Source: Nectonema munidae (taxonomy: Eukaryota; Nematomorpha; Nectonematoida; Nectonematidae). From it: a DNA stretch of 64,000 bases. Below, piece after piece: positions 23,901-38,900 of this stretch (its first letter is position 1; each line of letters begins with the position of its first letter). The notes under the pieces were generated by a model that saw nothing but the letters and a program-made list of their open reading frames with translations, was not told the origin of the DNA and did no database searches. The stretch is from the NCBI GenBank assembly GCA_030549495.1, contig JAUIRK010000535.1:106660-170659 (forward strand). Direction: 5' to 3'. Position numbers and translations under genes: made by a program.

Positions 23901-26900
23901 TGTAGCTATCTCAAAAACTTTGAAATTTATCAGAGTAAGAGTGGCCTTCAAAATTTACACAATGAAAAACTTGGGTTGGGAGCAAATGTAGTTTTAAATT
24001 TATTAGACCAGCAATGTGTGCATAAACATTTGTTTATAGATAATTACTTCACATCTATAAAACTGTTAGAAGAAGTAAATAAAAGAGAAATTCTATGCAC
24101 CGGAGTGATAAGAAAAGATAGGGCCAAAAAGTGTGGTTTAAACAAAAAACTTACAAATAGAGGAGATTTTTTTTCAAAAGTAAATAATAATTCAACTATT
24201 GGCATTGTTGCATGGAAGGATAATGTAATAGTCAACGTTATCTCTAATGTCAACAGTGTATGTATATCCTTTGAAAAAAGCAAAGCGGTGGAATGTTGCT
24301 TTGAGAAAAAAAGTTGAACTTCCGATTCCGAATTCAATTTATTTGTATAATAAAAACATGGGATTTACAGACTCGATGAATTATTTGCTGTCTTTATATA
24401 GACCAACAATCAGGTCTAAGAAATGACATTTTCCTTTAGTAGTTTTTCTATTACAAGCTTCACTTTACAACGCTTCAATATTATTCAATTTGAATCGCAA
24501 AAATAAAGTTTCCTTGATTTTACAAGAGACGTTGTTATGGAAACATTACAAAAGTATAGCAATAAAAATTCATCAAAAAAAATTGGCGGGAAAACAGTAG
24601 CATCGAGAAATTCCAAAGAAGCTCGATTTGATGGGCAAAATCACATTTTAGAAAAGAAAATCAAAAGGACTAGATGTGCAGTATGTAAATCTCAAACATA
24701 TTACTTTTGCTCAAAATGTGATGTTACTTTGCACATATCGTGTTTCAAAGATTTTCACGAAAAATGATACAAAGTTTTCTTTTTCATTACTACACTTTAT
24801 AAATAAAAAATTACACGCTTTGAATTTACTTTTTACATTTTCAAAGTAATATTTTATTTTTAATATTTATCAGTTACATTTTTCATTCATAAATAGCGAA
24901 AAAATGAAACTATGTATAAACAAGTTTCAAAAAAATTGTACTCCTAATGTTTTGTACCCTAAATTTCCATTTCCATTTTGAAAATTTATTACGAAACGTT
25001 TTATCCATTTATAGGCATTTTGCACTCAATTTTAACATATTGTTATGAGTTCAGAAAGTTTCATACTGATGAAAGAAACAAAATGGGGAGAAATAACAAA
25101 ACAAAGGGTACAAAACATCTTAAATATAAACGTCAAGAACACGACTAAAATTGTTTTAGAGTAGAAAATGTCAAAAAAAAATAAGAACGAATTTTCTTTG
25201 GTATGAAACTCTAAAATAGTGATAAAAAACTTTTGGTATAAAATGCAGTGAAACCGTACAAAAAATCTTATATATATACAAAACGTCGTGGGTACAAAAC
25301 TTCTAGACTTCGAAAACTATTCTGTAGTTTTGTACTAAATCTCTTTCAATGTTTGAATCAACATCAGTATTTTTGATTTTTAAGTTAATTTCAAAATGTT
25401 AAATTTGAATAACGACTAATTAATTCAAAAGTACACATTTTAACTTTTAAAGCAACGACTTTATATTTTTGTTTGAATATTTTGGAAAAAATTGACTTTT
25501 ACTCAGAGAAAAAATTGACTTTATTGACTTTTTAAAGTTTCATTGAATTGAACAACTATGAACACTTTAGAGAAAGTATTGAAAATTATTTCAAAGAATC
25601 CATGACTTTGTAATACAACAACATATAATTAATCGAATTTTCTGATTTAAAAAATTCGATCATTTTCTAGCCGTTTTTTTTCAGTTTAGAAAAAGATCTT
25701 TCTACTTCTAAAGTTAAAACTTGACAAATTTGTAATTTGGGATAAGTACTGCGAGATTTTTCCGTATTCGTGATTTTATTGATTTCATTTTATTTGAATC
25801 GATTTTCAAGATACCTTTTAACGCCACATTCGTCTTAAATGAAATAATGTTGAAGAAACAAGTAAATGCATCTTCGACTGAAAATGTCTCTATTTTGACT
25901 TTTTCCGACTAAATCAATAAATCGTGAATATTCTCTAATTATTGTTAGCAAGTTTTGACACAGATTTTCTTTTTTTTAACAATTTCTTGATATTTGGCAA
26001 TAAAATTCCATCATTTTCATCATTAATTTCTTCACTGCTGGAAGATTTTGCCGATAAGTTTGAAAAGAGAACGTATTTTTCTATTACTAATTTTGAATGA
26101 TTTAATGCCGGTAATCTACAATTTTGTAGGATACTTTTAGGGTAAACTTGTGTAAAAGATGTGAAAAACATGCAATGATAAAAAAGTTTGGGAATAAAAT
26201 TCCATAACTTCTGCAGCGAATATATCGTATGTAACTGCATTTGTCAACAAAAAAATTTGTCTTACAAAAAACTTTTTTCATGTTTAACCTCAGTCAGGCA
26301 AACTTTAGAGTAAAACCTTTTATTAGATGAAAAAAAGCCCAACTATTGTGGAAGTGTTAATATAAAGAAGAAATCTTGTATGTATCGATTATAACAATTT
26401 TTGCACATTGAAGCAAAAAGTGTTAAATATAAAAATGGACTTTATTGACCTAAGCTCGAAAAATTGACTTTGATTGACTTAAAAATTTGAAATTAGTTAA
26501 AAAAAATGTAGACAAAACAAGTAAAGATCTTCTTCAAAGAGTTTTTGCTAAACGGAAATAATAGTTGACTTTATTGACTTTTACTCGCCCTGAATTACTA
26601 TGACTAGCCTGTGTATATTCTGTAATTTTTTTAAATCTGAAAGCTAAAAGAGAAATATGGTCAATTGGTCATACTGTAAGAATAATATTCGAATAATTAT
26701 TCTGTATTCTTTATTTATTAGGTTATAAAATAAACTTGATTTTGTGAAGTCTAACAATACATAGTATTTTTTATTTTCAATTATATTTCTATTTTGAACT
26801 TTTTTTTTGCTCATTTTTTTCTTGTTTTTTCCAAAATATTTTAGGTTTATTTTTATGGAATTTTTAAAAAGGTAAAACATTATGAAAATATAATTTGTTT

Positions 26901-29900
26901 ATTTTCAAATTTTTTAAACAGATTCAATAGTTAGACTTGAAAGTTTCTTTTTCAAAATTAAATTTTTTATTTAAGTAATATTTGAATATTTAATGTTTTA
27001 CATTGAAAAAATAATTTTAATAGTATTAAAAAAACCTTTTTTTTCATTTTGTACACTGCAAATACCAGTGTTGTATTTATGCAACATTAACAAAAGCAGG
27101 CTTATAAAATCAAAAAATTTCAAATTTTAATTATAGACTAATTTTAACATATAATTATAGAAAAACTTGTGAAAATTTTGGCTATACACTTAAATTTATC
27201 ATGGCGGTAACACCGCATTATGTTGCAAAAATGCAACGCTGGTAACATTCGGGTTAAATCAAAGCGTCTGTAAACTTTATTCACCACGTTACCCCCACTC
27301 CTTAATTCATTTTTTTCCCATTGACTTTACTTGATCACTTTGATATTAGAGCTTTTTGGTGAAGTAATCATTATTATTCTCTTAAAATAAAAATGTTTAT
27401 ATTTTTTGGAACATTCTTGATTTTGAACCCATTATTGACTGAATTAAGCAGACATTACTTTACAAAACGAAGACGAAACATAATTGCATTCAAAGAGAGC
27501 AGACGATTTTCAATTTTTGAAAGTCGTCATATGTTGACTATGGTCAATAATGCGTTCAATTATTGATTTTCAAAGTAAGACTATGAGAATTTAGGTTAAT
27601 TTACTATACTTTTCAATAAAGTTTTCATTTTTGTCATAATTTTTCTCTGTAAATTCAATTCTTCAAAAATTTATCTTAAATTATCTTAATTAATTTTATT
27701 TCTGTATTTTTAGTAAAATTCAATTTTTTGGTCTCTTTGTTACTGAAAGTTGAGTTTTAAAGCTTTGGTTTTCATGTGTTTTGACATAGGAACTCATTTT
27801 TTTTCTCTGCATTAATCAAAAATTTCCAAAAGGCCTTCTACCAAAGTGTCCGATTCTAAAGCTCCCATTATTGTAACTTTTTGAGTATTTGTATAAAGGT
27901 AAAGGTATATTCATTTTAAGTTTTGGTTTCAAGGAATTTTGGTAGAGGACGTTTTGAAGATTGACCATTTTTATTAAAATACAAAATACTAGCTTTATCT
28001 AAAATTCCAAAGTGTGAAAACTTAATTTCACACTTTAAAACTTTAACTACCTTTTTGTTTAAGTTTAAGATAAAAACTTCATATGTCTCTTCGCAAAGAA
28101 TTAAAAATTTCTGAAAAAATAAAAGTGATAAAAAGTTATGACGTAAATAAAGCAAGTCAACGCGAGTTAGCAAAAGAATTTGGTGTAGGCAAAACACAAA
28201 TAGCCAGCATACTCAAACGTAAGGAGGAGTATTTAAAAGCGTATGAAGATGACTTACCTGTCTCTCGAAAAAGACTGTGCTCAGGGATTGAAAGTGAAGA
28301 GCTCGAAAAAACCATTCGGACATGGTATCAAAAAGCTAGAGTAATGCTAATACCGGTCTCTGGACCAATGATTCAAGAAAAAGCTCTCTTAGTAGCTTCA
28401 AAACTTAACTTGCCAAACTTCAAAGCATCTGATGGTTGGCCACAAGATTTATAGCCAGGCACAATATTGTTAACCGCACTATAAGCGGAGAGAAGGGCGT
28501 TGTCGATAACCTGAGTATCGAATCTTTTAAAAATAAGTTGTTGGAAGTTATTTCTAAATATGAACCTGAAAATATTTACAACATGGACGAAACCGGTCTT
28601 GGTTTTAGAGCGTTGCCTGACAAAACCCTTGGTATAAAGGGCAAGGGCAAAAGTTGCACAGGCTTGAAAAAATGCAAAGAAAGACTGACTGTCTCTCTAT
28701 GTGTGAAACAAATCGGTAATTTCGAAAAAACAGTTGTTATTGGAAAGACCCAAAGCCCAAGATGTTTTAAAAATATTAAAGTGGATGAATTACCTGTCAC
28801 CTACTATAATAATAATAATCGTAAAGCGTGGATGACCTCATGTATATTTACTGATTGGACAAAGTGTATCAATAAACGCATGAAAACGCAAAAAAAAAGT
28901 TTTATTGATTCTTGACAACTGCCCATCACATCCTCATCTAGAACTCAGCAATGTTAAGCTGCTTTTTTTGCCTCCTAATACATCTTCTGTTTTACAGCCC
29001 CTCGACCAAGGCATTATTAAAACCTTTAAAAGCTTTTACAAAAGTAAACTTTTACGTCATGTCATAAGTCTCATAAATGATGAAATTACTCCCTTGAAAT
29101 TATCAAAAAGTGTGTTTTAGATGCCTGCTATTGGATAGCTTCTTCTGTTAAAGAAATCAAGACGACAACAGTAGAGAAATGCTTCAATCGATGCATGCAG
29201 ACAACAAACAATGATTTTTCTTTTTCAGAAGGGGTTGGCGAAACCGTTTGTGATGAACTTTTAAAAGTTCTTGCACCCCAATTACCAGATCCAATCTTCA
29301 CTACTGAAGAATATATTAGACAAGTTGATGACCTGCCTGAAATCGAAACTTTATCAGAAAACTGGGAGCAAGAGCTTTTGAGTGAAATACCCTCTTCTAC
29401 TCAGGCTATTCAAATGGGAAACCTTTCTGATGACACTGAAGAGCAAGAAATTTCTCCAAAGTCTACAATAAAAACTTTAGGCAAAGCTTTATTAAACGCG
29501 ATAGAATTGAAAAGATTTTTGAAAGAAAAAAACCTCATAAAGTCTCTAGAAGACATTGAGAAAATAATAGAAGCTATTCAAGCAAAAATTATTGAAAGCC
29601 AAACAAGACAGACATTAATAACAAATTTTTTCAATTAATAAAGTAGATTTACACTTTAAATCTTTTCAGTAGTGTACTTACAATTGTTTTTACTACAAAC
29701 TTTCAATCACTCTCTCTAATAAGGGCATCTCTATATTAAGACCACTTTTTATCAGTCCTGAAGGTGGTCGCTTTACTGAGAGTCTACTACTTTATAGTTA
29801 TTTATATAAAAAGTTCCTTTTTGAGATGAGCTGTCACATTTAGATCAATTTTTTGACAGGTTTGATTGATTTTCATAAAAAATGAATATCACCACTGAAT

Positions 29901-32900
29901 TCAGCATATTTGAAAAAGGGTATATATGTGTAAAAAACTTTATATAATTATTTAAATAAAAAGCTTTTCATTTGAAAATGAAGTTATAATTGTGCAAACA
30001 AAAATAAGACAATAAATTAAGATTGCATTATTTCATTTTTCTCAGTATCATTCAAAAATAGTTTAAAAAGCTAAATTGATGCAAAGCTACAAAAAGTAAA
30101 ATAACTTAACATTTTGCAATTCATAGTTTGACATAAGCGGTACATGTGATGTCTGACGCTTTTCATAGAATTAAAAATGTGCGTGAAGTTGCTAAGCTAT
30201 CAATGTTTGACACATCATGATATATTTGCTACAAATGTTGTATTATAGAGACCAAAGCTTCTAAAAACACATTGAGTAGCAGATATTCCCATTTGTTTCT
30301 TTTGAATTTTATTGCCTCAATCCCTTTCTTACTTGTTTCCAATGGCAATAAATAATCAAAGCGAAACAACGTGTGGCAGCAAATTTATAATGATTTATGT
30401 TTCCACGCTTTCAAACTGAAGCAAATATGTTCTTTTGGAAGATAAAAGCAAGTGTAACGGTAAAATAAACAAATTGTGTAATCAAAGAATCGAAAAATAT
30501 TCTTTAAAAATCAAAAAATATAAACTTTCTCTTCATATTTTGCTAGATGTAAGATTTGATATACCTCATACGATGTTACAAAAGGTATTACCTATATTTT
30601 GCAATTTGCACGATTTTAAATATATTTGTCAAATAATCAAAATAAAATTTTGTAATCAAAGTATCTTTGTAAATATATTGTTGGCTCCTGTTACATTTAG
30701 AATAGAAAGATAAACCTAGTCTCTAATAATTTTTATCAAATCATGTATATACAAAACTAAAAGTAAGAGAACTTTAAAAAATGTGAATGTTTTTAAGAGT
30801 AGTGGTATTGTTCATTTAGGAGGCCTTTTAAATACGAAAAATGTGAATGTTTTTTAATAGTAATGCAACTGTTCACTAAGAAGGGCATTTCGGAAAAATG
30901 TGAATGTTTTTAAGAGTAGTGATATTGTTCATTAGGAGGACTTTAAAAAAGGAAAAGTGTGAATAGGTCTATAGTTTTTTACGGGTAGATATCAAAATGC
31001 ATAAAGCTTTAGTTTAACCTTTGTTGCATTACTCTATTTTGAATTGGGGACATGTAAATAAAAATAATGTGTTTGAAACTCAAAAAAGAATTATTAGATC
31101 GGTGTTCAACCTGAAATATAAGTCACACGAATAGAAAGTTTATTGAATGTAACATCTTGAAGATTGGTGATCTTCATTTTTATAGACTCTGCTTGTTTTT
31201 TCAAATATCTTAAAGGTTTGTGCTCTCCAATGTTGGCCAATATATTAACATTCAATTCGAAGGTACATGGACACTATACTCGTAGTGCCTTTCTTTGTTG
31301 CATACGGGATCGAATACAAATATGCAATTGCTGGCTGGATAAATAATTTGCTGATTTTAAAAAAGAGGTTGGAAACACTTTTTAATGAATATCACGCATG
31401 AAAACGCATTCCTTCATTTCCTTGTTGGTTGGTGACTTCCTGATTGCTGACATGTTCTAATATAAGAGCTGGAAGCTAAAATCTTAAACTGCAGCTAGAG
31501 TCTATCTCACGTTTACTATACATTTTTTTAATTCAGCCCATTATTCTTGGTGCTAATATTTTATAAACATTTCTGGTACGTAATTCTTGTATATTTATAA
31601 TCGAAATTAATTTGATATTTTTAGTCTAAATGATTGTAATGAGATTGTTCAAAAATCAACTGTACTAAAAACTAAATAAGAGTTTTTAAACCAATTGAAC
31701 AATATATCTTGAAAGATAATAAAATATTTTCAAAATATTTTTTTGAGGCTGAAAGTTATTTTCCTTTATTACAAATGTTTTATTAAATATGAATGTTAAA
31801 TGTTCATGTTAATTTTATTAACGAAACTTACCAAACCAATATTGTCATAATAACGTAAAATTACTTCAGGTATTGAGAATTTTTATTCATATATTTTTCA
31901 CTAAAGCCATCTTCTTCATCAATACTTTCAAATGGTTCCACAACAACAGGGCGAGGACAGCTGAAAATGAAAAATTTTAATAATAGCAAAGCAAAACCTC
32001 CAAATTGTGTAATAACCTTGTTAATAAGAAGACGCCTTCATTGATAGTTGCCATGGCATTTTGAGAGTTGGCCTTTCTTTGAAATTCAACTATGCCATAA
32101 CCCTTACTTTTTCCTCTTTCGTCTGCCGCAACGATAGCGGTCTCAATCGGACCAAACTGCTTAAAAGCCTTTTCCAGTATTTCATTAGTGACCCAGTTAG
32201 AAAGATTTATGACTTTTATAGTTGACCCAGAAGAAGCATTTTTAACCTTCAATTGTTTTCCGTTATAATTTTTACCATCTAGTTCAGTTTTTGCCTTTTC
32301 AGCAAGGTATCGGTTTTCCTAAAACATAGACGTTTTAGCTTCGATTAATTGCATGCAATAAAAATTAATAATAACCACTTATTCTTAGAAAGGCAAATAT
32401 GATGACCAGGGCGGATAAAAGTCTAAACATTTGCTTAATATTTTTTTCTGCCCAAAAATACTTTTGGGTGCATTTCAAGTATATATGTGAGTTTTTGTTA
32501 GGTCAATAAAGTCAAAAAACTATATATAGTCTTTAAAATGTTTTTTTTTAATTTTATAACCCAAGTTTTATTGTGATCTAGTAAATAATTTTAAGTTAAT
32601 TGAAGGGAAGTATTTATCTAATTGTAATGGAAACCTCTTCCAACTCCTTTTTAGTCAAAAATATTTTTTCAGATATCAAAGATTCACTGATTGATAAATT
32701 CGCTGAATTACAATTAGATAAATCAAGCTCATCAAAAAAGCCCATGTTTTCTTATGCGGAGGCAGCAAAAGCTCCTCCTAAGTTGACTGCCGACTTCTAT
32801 AGTCCTAATAAATGTACAACTTGGTTTTGATCAATGAGCCATATCTCTTTAAGAATTATTTTCCGTTCATTCCTAATCCACACTATTTGGTAATTCATAG

Positions 32901-35900
32901 CCACCCTCCCTACCTTTCATCCATCTTATTTAAAAAACATATTGATATTAGGCTTGTCACAGAACTTTCTAAACTACATTACTACAGCCTTATGCTCAAT
33001 TCATAATCTTAATTTTTATTGTGTGTCGGCTTATTTTCCACCGATTTCTAGTGATTGTGTAGATTTCTTTTTTAACGCAATATTCCCGATCATTGCTGGC
33101 GAACGAATACTGATAGTTGGAGACACGAATGCACGGCACGTTTTTTGGGATTCCAAAAGTAACTATCAAGGTAACCTTTTGTATAAAAAGTTTTTAAATT
33201 TTTTTCTGTCCCCTTAATTAGTTTAGGGTGAGTTTATCATAGATCCTCAGAGATTGCAATCGAGCGTGCCACCAATGTATCATCAGAAATATGTTTAGGA
33301 TGAAGTTTCCTCTATATTTGATCAAGTTCATCAAATCGTATTTGTCAGAACGTGTTATTTTCCTTACAGGTTACACCAATGTTTTCAAGAAATTGAACTG
33401 CTCAACGCCTCAGTGAGGATGGCTCTCAGATATTCTCTTCATAATTTTGATTGATCCATTATTAGAATTTCTTAGTAACTCAGCTTGTTTTTACCAAGAT
33501 TTTTCCGATGACCTTGTTATTGGAGTTGGTGGCAAAAACCCCACAGATAATCTAGTTAAACGGGACATTCTCTTAACTAAAACCAAACAGTTTGCGGACT
33601 TGCTAAATTTGAAACTTAACCTAAAGAAGTGTGCTCTCATGAACTTTAGTAAGAATGTTCTTCCTTCTTTCACATCCTGGGGTATGATTTTCAAGCATAA
33701 AAAATATCTGAACATCTTCAGTGTACTATTTAACTCTATATTAACCCTAATTGTGCAGAGCTTTTTCTCATTCCTCTGTGCAAGGGGGGGGGGGGGGGGG
33801 GGGGGTCTTTTCAAACCTCCCCCCCCCCTTCTGTTCATCCTTAATTTTTTTTAAAATATCTGAAATTTGAGTTGTCTTTTCAAACCTCCCCCCCCCCCCT
33901 TCTGTTCATCCTTAATTTTTTTTAAAATATCTGAAATTTGAGTTGTAACTAGTTTCTAAACTTTCAAGTGTATGTTTAGACAAGGTTTAAGCGCTTAAAA
34001 TCTTCTCATTAGATATAGAATTAAAATTTCATACTCATCTCCCGGAAAAAAGTTTGTAAAAGGATAAATTTTCACTTATAGCGAAGTTAATATATTTACC
34101 TGAACAAAAAAATCTAAATCAAATTATTTGTGTTCAGAGCACGGCGTAGTTCCCATTTGTCTTTTGAAATAAAGTTGAAAATATAAAAAACTTGTTTGGG
34201 CAGGTAAACTCTTCTGATTTATAAACTAAGAATAGGTTGATTAGGTGATACTTTGTGCGAGAAAAACTATTCTTTGTTTGATGAGCCACAAAATGAGGAA
34301 AATTTTGTTTCGTGTGCAGATGGAGTCATGGAAGAGATAACTTGGACAAATTATGAACCTGTTAGGTTTGGAAGACAAAGAGCTGCTGATATTATAAGAG
34401 ATGTACCAGGTGTTAAAGGGTTGGCCAAAAATATTTTAGATTGCAGGAATCTTTTTTTTGATAAGAAAATAGTTACAAAAATTTTGAATTATACAAATTC
34501 ACGAATTGATAATTATATGAAAAAGCCTCTCATATTTGAAAAGCTAAAGAAAAACCGAACCACTTGTGTCAGAAAAATATCTAGTGTTGAATTTTATGCT
34601 TACATTGGGTTATGCTACTTGAGGGCTTTTTCAGGTCAAAATGTCCATAATCTACTGGCGCCATCGGAGGGGGACTTCGAGGACTCTTTATGCCAGAAGG
34701 AAAGCGCAAAGCGCCCTAAAGAGAGCCTCCTTTTGCCATAAGGAACACCCATTGTCCGCGGACGGAGGTGCAGTTGGGCCCCGAGAAACTTATGAATCCA
34801 CATTAAATCGAAAAAGTGGTGGTGGCCACATTTCACCAACCTTTTGTCTACGCTTATGACATCTTACTTCATGCTGTAAAAGATGGCAAACGACAACAAT
34901 GGCCACGATTTACTGTGGTTTTTGAGAAGTGTTTCATCTTCCTATCTGAGCGATAAAAAAGCATGTATTAATATTTTCCCGAGAAAATCTTTCAAAAAAG
35001 GCAAAGTGAGAGTATATGAAAGTGTACGACTTAATGGAAGATCACACTGGCTAAAACAGATGGACAAAGTGAGATGTGCTGTTTCTTCATGGGCAAGGCG
35101 AACCAGAGTGATATGTGAAACTTGTGATGTGGCTTTATGCATTGACAATGGACATTTTAAACTCTTCCATACTTCAAAAGTGTACTAATATTTTTAAGAT
35201 TAAATAAAATCCCTTTTATAACATTATCTTTTCTAAATTTGATAGATTGGAAACTCCCTAGCGTGGACATATGTGTACGCTAGGGTGTACCACGCCATAA
35301 GGGTAAAAAATGAAGTTTTGAATTTATAAGCGCACACATGCTCAGTCGAATCTCCCAAGCATTTAGGCGAAATTTGAGCAAATTTTAACAAAGTCACCCC
35401 TCGTGGACGGGACATTTTACTCAATTTATATCATTTAGACAATTGTTCGCTGCTGTTCGGTTATGTTTTGGCATGATTTTTTACGTTATGTTATCTCGTA
35501 TCACGAACTAATACGAGTATAATAGAATAGCAGGCTGAAATTTTTCATTATATATCTTTGTAAGACACAATAAATGTATTACACTAGAACGTACGTTTTA
35601 CGTACGGCACGGCACCGAATGGCGGACGTAAAACGTAGGATTCGTAAAATCCAGGTTGACCTTTAAATTGACATACAACACGAAAATCCTAGTCTGGATC
35701 ACACATGGTCACTAGGGTGACAAAAAATGTATGGTAAAAATTTAAAAATAGAAAATTCATTTTCTTAGCCTCTTATTTTTTTCCTTTTAGGTCTTTAAAC
35801 TTCCATGCAAAAAACTTTTTGATTTGCTATGATTAAAGGGTTGCGCACGCTCAATAAAATAGGGCAGTAGAATTTCCATTTCAATTTTTTAATGCTCTAG

Positions 35901-38900
35901 AAATGATTTTTTTACATGAAAGAACAAACATTTTATGGTTAGTCGGCCAAACATACGAATCGGTTTCTGCAAGCAAGCTGCCATTCAATAGAATTGTATT
36001 AGGTAGATTTTTGCATCTTCATCGAATCAAAGGAAAAACACTCACAGAAAGTGCAAAAATAACTGTTGAGGAACTTCTTTCGAATTGGAATAAAGCAAAA
36101 ATACCCACTAAACAAAGCTATAAAATTACTAAAAAGAGTTTTATTCGCAGTGGCAAAATCTTCGAAAAAGCGTGAAAAGAAAATCTGAAACTCAAAAAAA
36201 GAAAGACGAAAAGTTTTTGAACATTCTTGATGATTTATTTGATGTTGCACATCAAGATGCCTTGAAATTAATACTTTGTAAAGAAGACAAAGAGTTTTTG
36301 CTTGCTCAAAGGTAGGAGAGGATCGATGGATAAAGTTGATAGAAAGCTTGCGGGTTTAGAAAAAAAAGAAAGAAAAGAGTAGAAGATGAAGAAAAAGGAA
36401 AGAAAAAGAAGTGAAAAGAAGAAAAGAAACAGAACGTGTTTTGCAAAATGAAACTAATTCGGATTTCACTGTTGAGGAAAATGAAAATGATGATACTACT
36501 ACAGTAAAACTATCCAAAAGTCAAAACAGAGTAGTAAAAACCAGGAACATAATGACATCCGAACTATCATCGGCTTTGGATCGAACAGGTGTTAGTGACA
36601 GAAATGCTATGCACATACTTTTTGCTACTCTAAAGGCTTTAAATCATGAACCCAACCAATACACTCTCAAAGAGAGTCTTTGAGGCAAGCTAGAAGATTA
36701 AATCGAGAAAGTTCAAGTAAGACAATCATGGAAATTTTCAATCCATTGCATTGCTGTTATCGTTTCTGGCAAAGGCATTACAAAGCTTCTTGCTGTTCCT
36801 TTAATTGAAAACAGTAGTGGTTTTTCTCAAGCTAAAGTTGTTTTAGAAACTTTACTGAAATGGAATTTGCTTGATAAAGTTACAAGCATGTCATTCGACA
36901 CTACAAGCAGCAACACGGGTAAAAACCTGGGAGCTTGTATGATTTTGCAGGAAAAAATCGGCAAAAAATTGTTACCTCTAGCTTGCAGACATCATGTACA
37001 TGAACTGATTGTTAAACATGTTTTTGACGCTTTACTAGAAGAAAAATCATCTAGTCCAAACAAAAAAAATGTCTTCGAAGAGTTTCGTGAGTCTTGGAAA
37101 AAGATTGATAAGTCATCCTTAGAGTGCTTACCAACTGAAGAAAAGTGGGAAGTTTTTGATTCTGATGAATATGAAAATCTGATCGACTTCATCAAAGAAC
37201 AGTTGTCCAGATTTCAACCAAGAGATGACTATAAAGAACTTCTCAATCTTAGTTTAATATTTCTTGGAGAACAAAGAACAGATGTTAAAATCTATGCCCC
37301 TGGTGCAGTGGCGTAGCCAGAGGCACCCCCCCCAATACCTTTTCTGCCCCCCCCCCCCAAATAATTTTATTTCCAATATGCTTGCCCCCCTAAATTCCTT
37401 GCATGCCCCCCCCCCCCCCTCTAAATTCCTTGCATGCCCTGGTGCTTTTTGGCTACGCCACTGCCCTGGTGCTCATCAGAGGGCAAGATGGATGTCAAAG
37501 TTTATATATTGCTTGAAGATAACCTTGAAGTATATTAAACATAAACTTAAATCATAGTGAGGCCTTAAAGAAATTCAATATATTCATTGTCAAAATATAT
37601 TTAAAAAAATGGTTCATGAGCTCTTGTTCTAGCTTTGCACCATTAAATGATCTTCAACTACTTCAAAGTTTCATAAAATATAAAAAAGTAAGTAACAAAG
37701 TAGCAACAACAGCTTTAAAGGTTTTTCTTCTTCCCTTGGCTTTATTCGATTGAAGAATAAACAAACAAGAAAAACTTAACATAGTCCAATCAATCCAAAA
37801 ACCACGAAATCTTTATCATCCTTTAACCCTATTAGTGCTGGGGGGCGTAAAACGCCCCCCCCCCCTTCACTAAAAAATTAATTGTAGAAAATTGGCTGAA
37901 TCATATCCCTTCAAATTTTGTGACTTTTCCTAAAATCGCTAGCTGCATCTTTTGAAACCATTTTCATGGTAGTTGAATGACCCCTTCATGTTCAAAACTG
38001 TCAATCAAAAACAAAAATTAAAATTTTTCAGCAAAATTTTGACATTATCTGTACTTAACCTTATAACTTAGGATCTATATTATATACTACCCTGAAAATT
38101 TTTAATTATATACAGTTTGGAACGCATACCACTTTATATATTTAATTTTTTCATTAATCATGGCTACTTTTTAGAAAATGTCAATCAAAATTTTGATTAA
38201 TCAAAAATATACCTAATAAAATATACCTTCAAATTTTACATAAAATATATGTTTTTATACTAAATCGGTCATGCTGTTTTCATTTCTGAACTCATTTTTT
38301 ACATTTAGGATTTGAAAATGCCTATAAGTAGTAATCAAATTTGCAGTTTACTTCTGAAAATTGTCTCCAAAAACATTCCTTCACATTTTACATAAAATAT
38401 ATGTGTTATACTAAATCGGCCATGCTGGTTTCATTTCTGGACTCATTTTTTACGTTTAGGATCTGGAAATACTTATAAGTGTTAATCAAATTTGCGGTTT
38501 ACTTCTAAAAATTGTCTCCAAAAACATTCATTCAAATTTTACAATGAAATATGTTTTATACCAAATCAGCCATGCTGTTTTCATTTCTGAACTCATTTTT
38601 CACATTTAGAGGTTTTAAAATATCAGTCAATGTCAATCAAATTTGCGGTTTACTTCTAAAAGCTATCTCCAAAAATATTCTCTCAATTTTACATGAAATA
38701 TATGTTTTTATACCAAATCAATCATGCTGTTTTCATTTCTGAACTCATTTTTACATTTAGGATGTGAAAATACCTATAAGTGTTAATCAAATTTGCGGTT
38801 TACTTCTAAAAATTGTCTACAAAAACATTCATTCAAATTTTACAATTAAATATATGTTTTTATACCAAATCAACCATGCTAGTTTCATTTATGGACTCAA

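Larger units (their letters stand above)
21797..29789 (+). mobile_element. Tigger/pogo-type transposon (contains a nested piggyBac)
   Basis: The left terminus CAGTAGACTCCCTCCTAGCG and the inverted right terminus TAGTAGACTCTCAGTAAAGC share AGTAGACTC, followed by an AGCGACCA block. The left flank is TA, the target of this superfamily; the right TA has mutated. Both flanks are satellite B, so the element landed in the array. Its own length without the nested piggyBac (22281-27253) is about 3 kb. The transposase gene lies at 28083-29640. Confidence 0.8.

Noticed and set aside
24044..24337. Minus-strand 97-codon frame
   Set aside because: Shadow of the piggyBac transposase on the plus strand.
33491..33838. 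Minus-strand 115-codon frame with polyproline
   Set aside because: The proline run is just the G run translated, and the rest is opposite the LINE reverse transcriptase.
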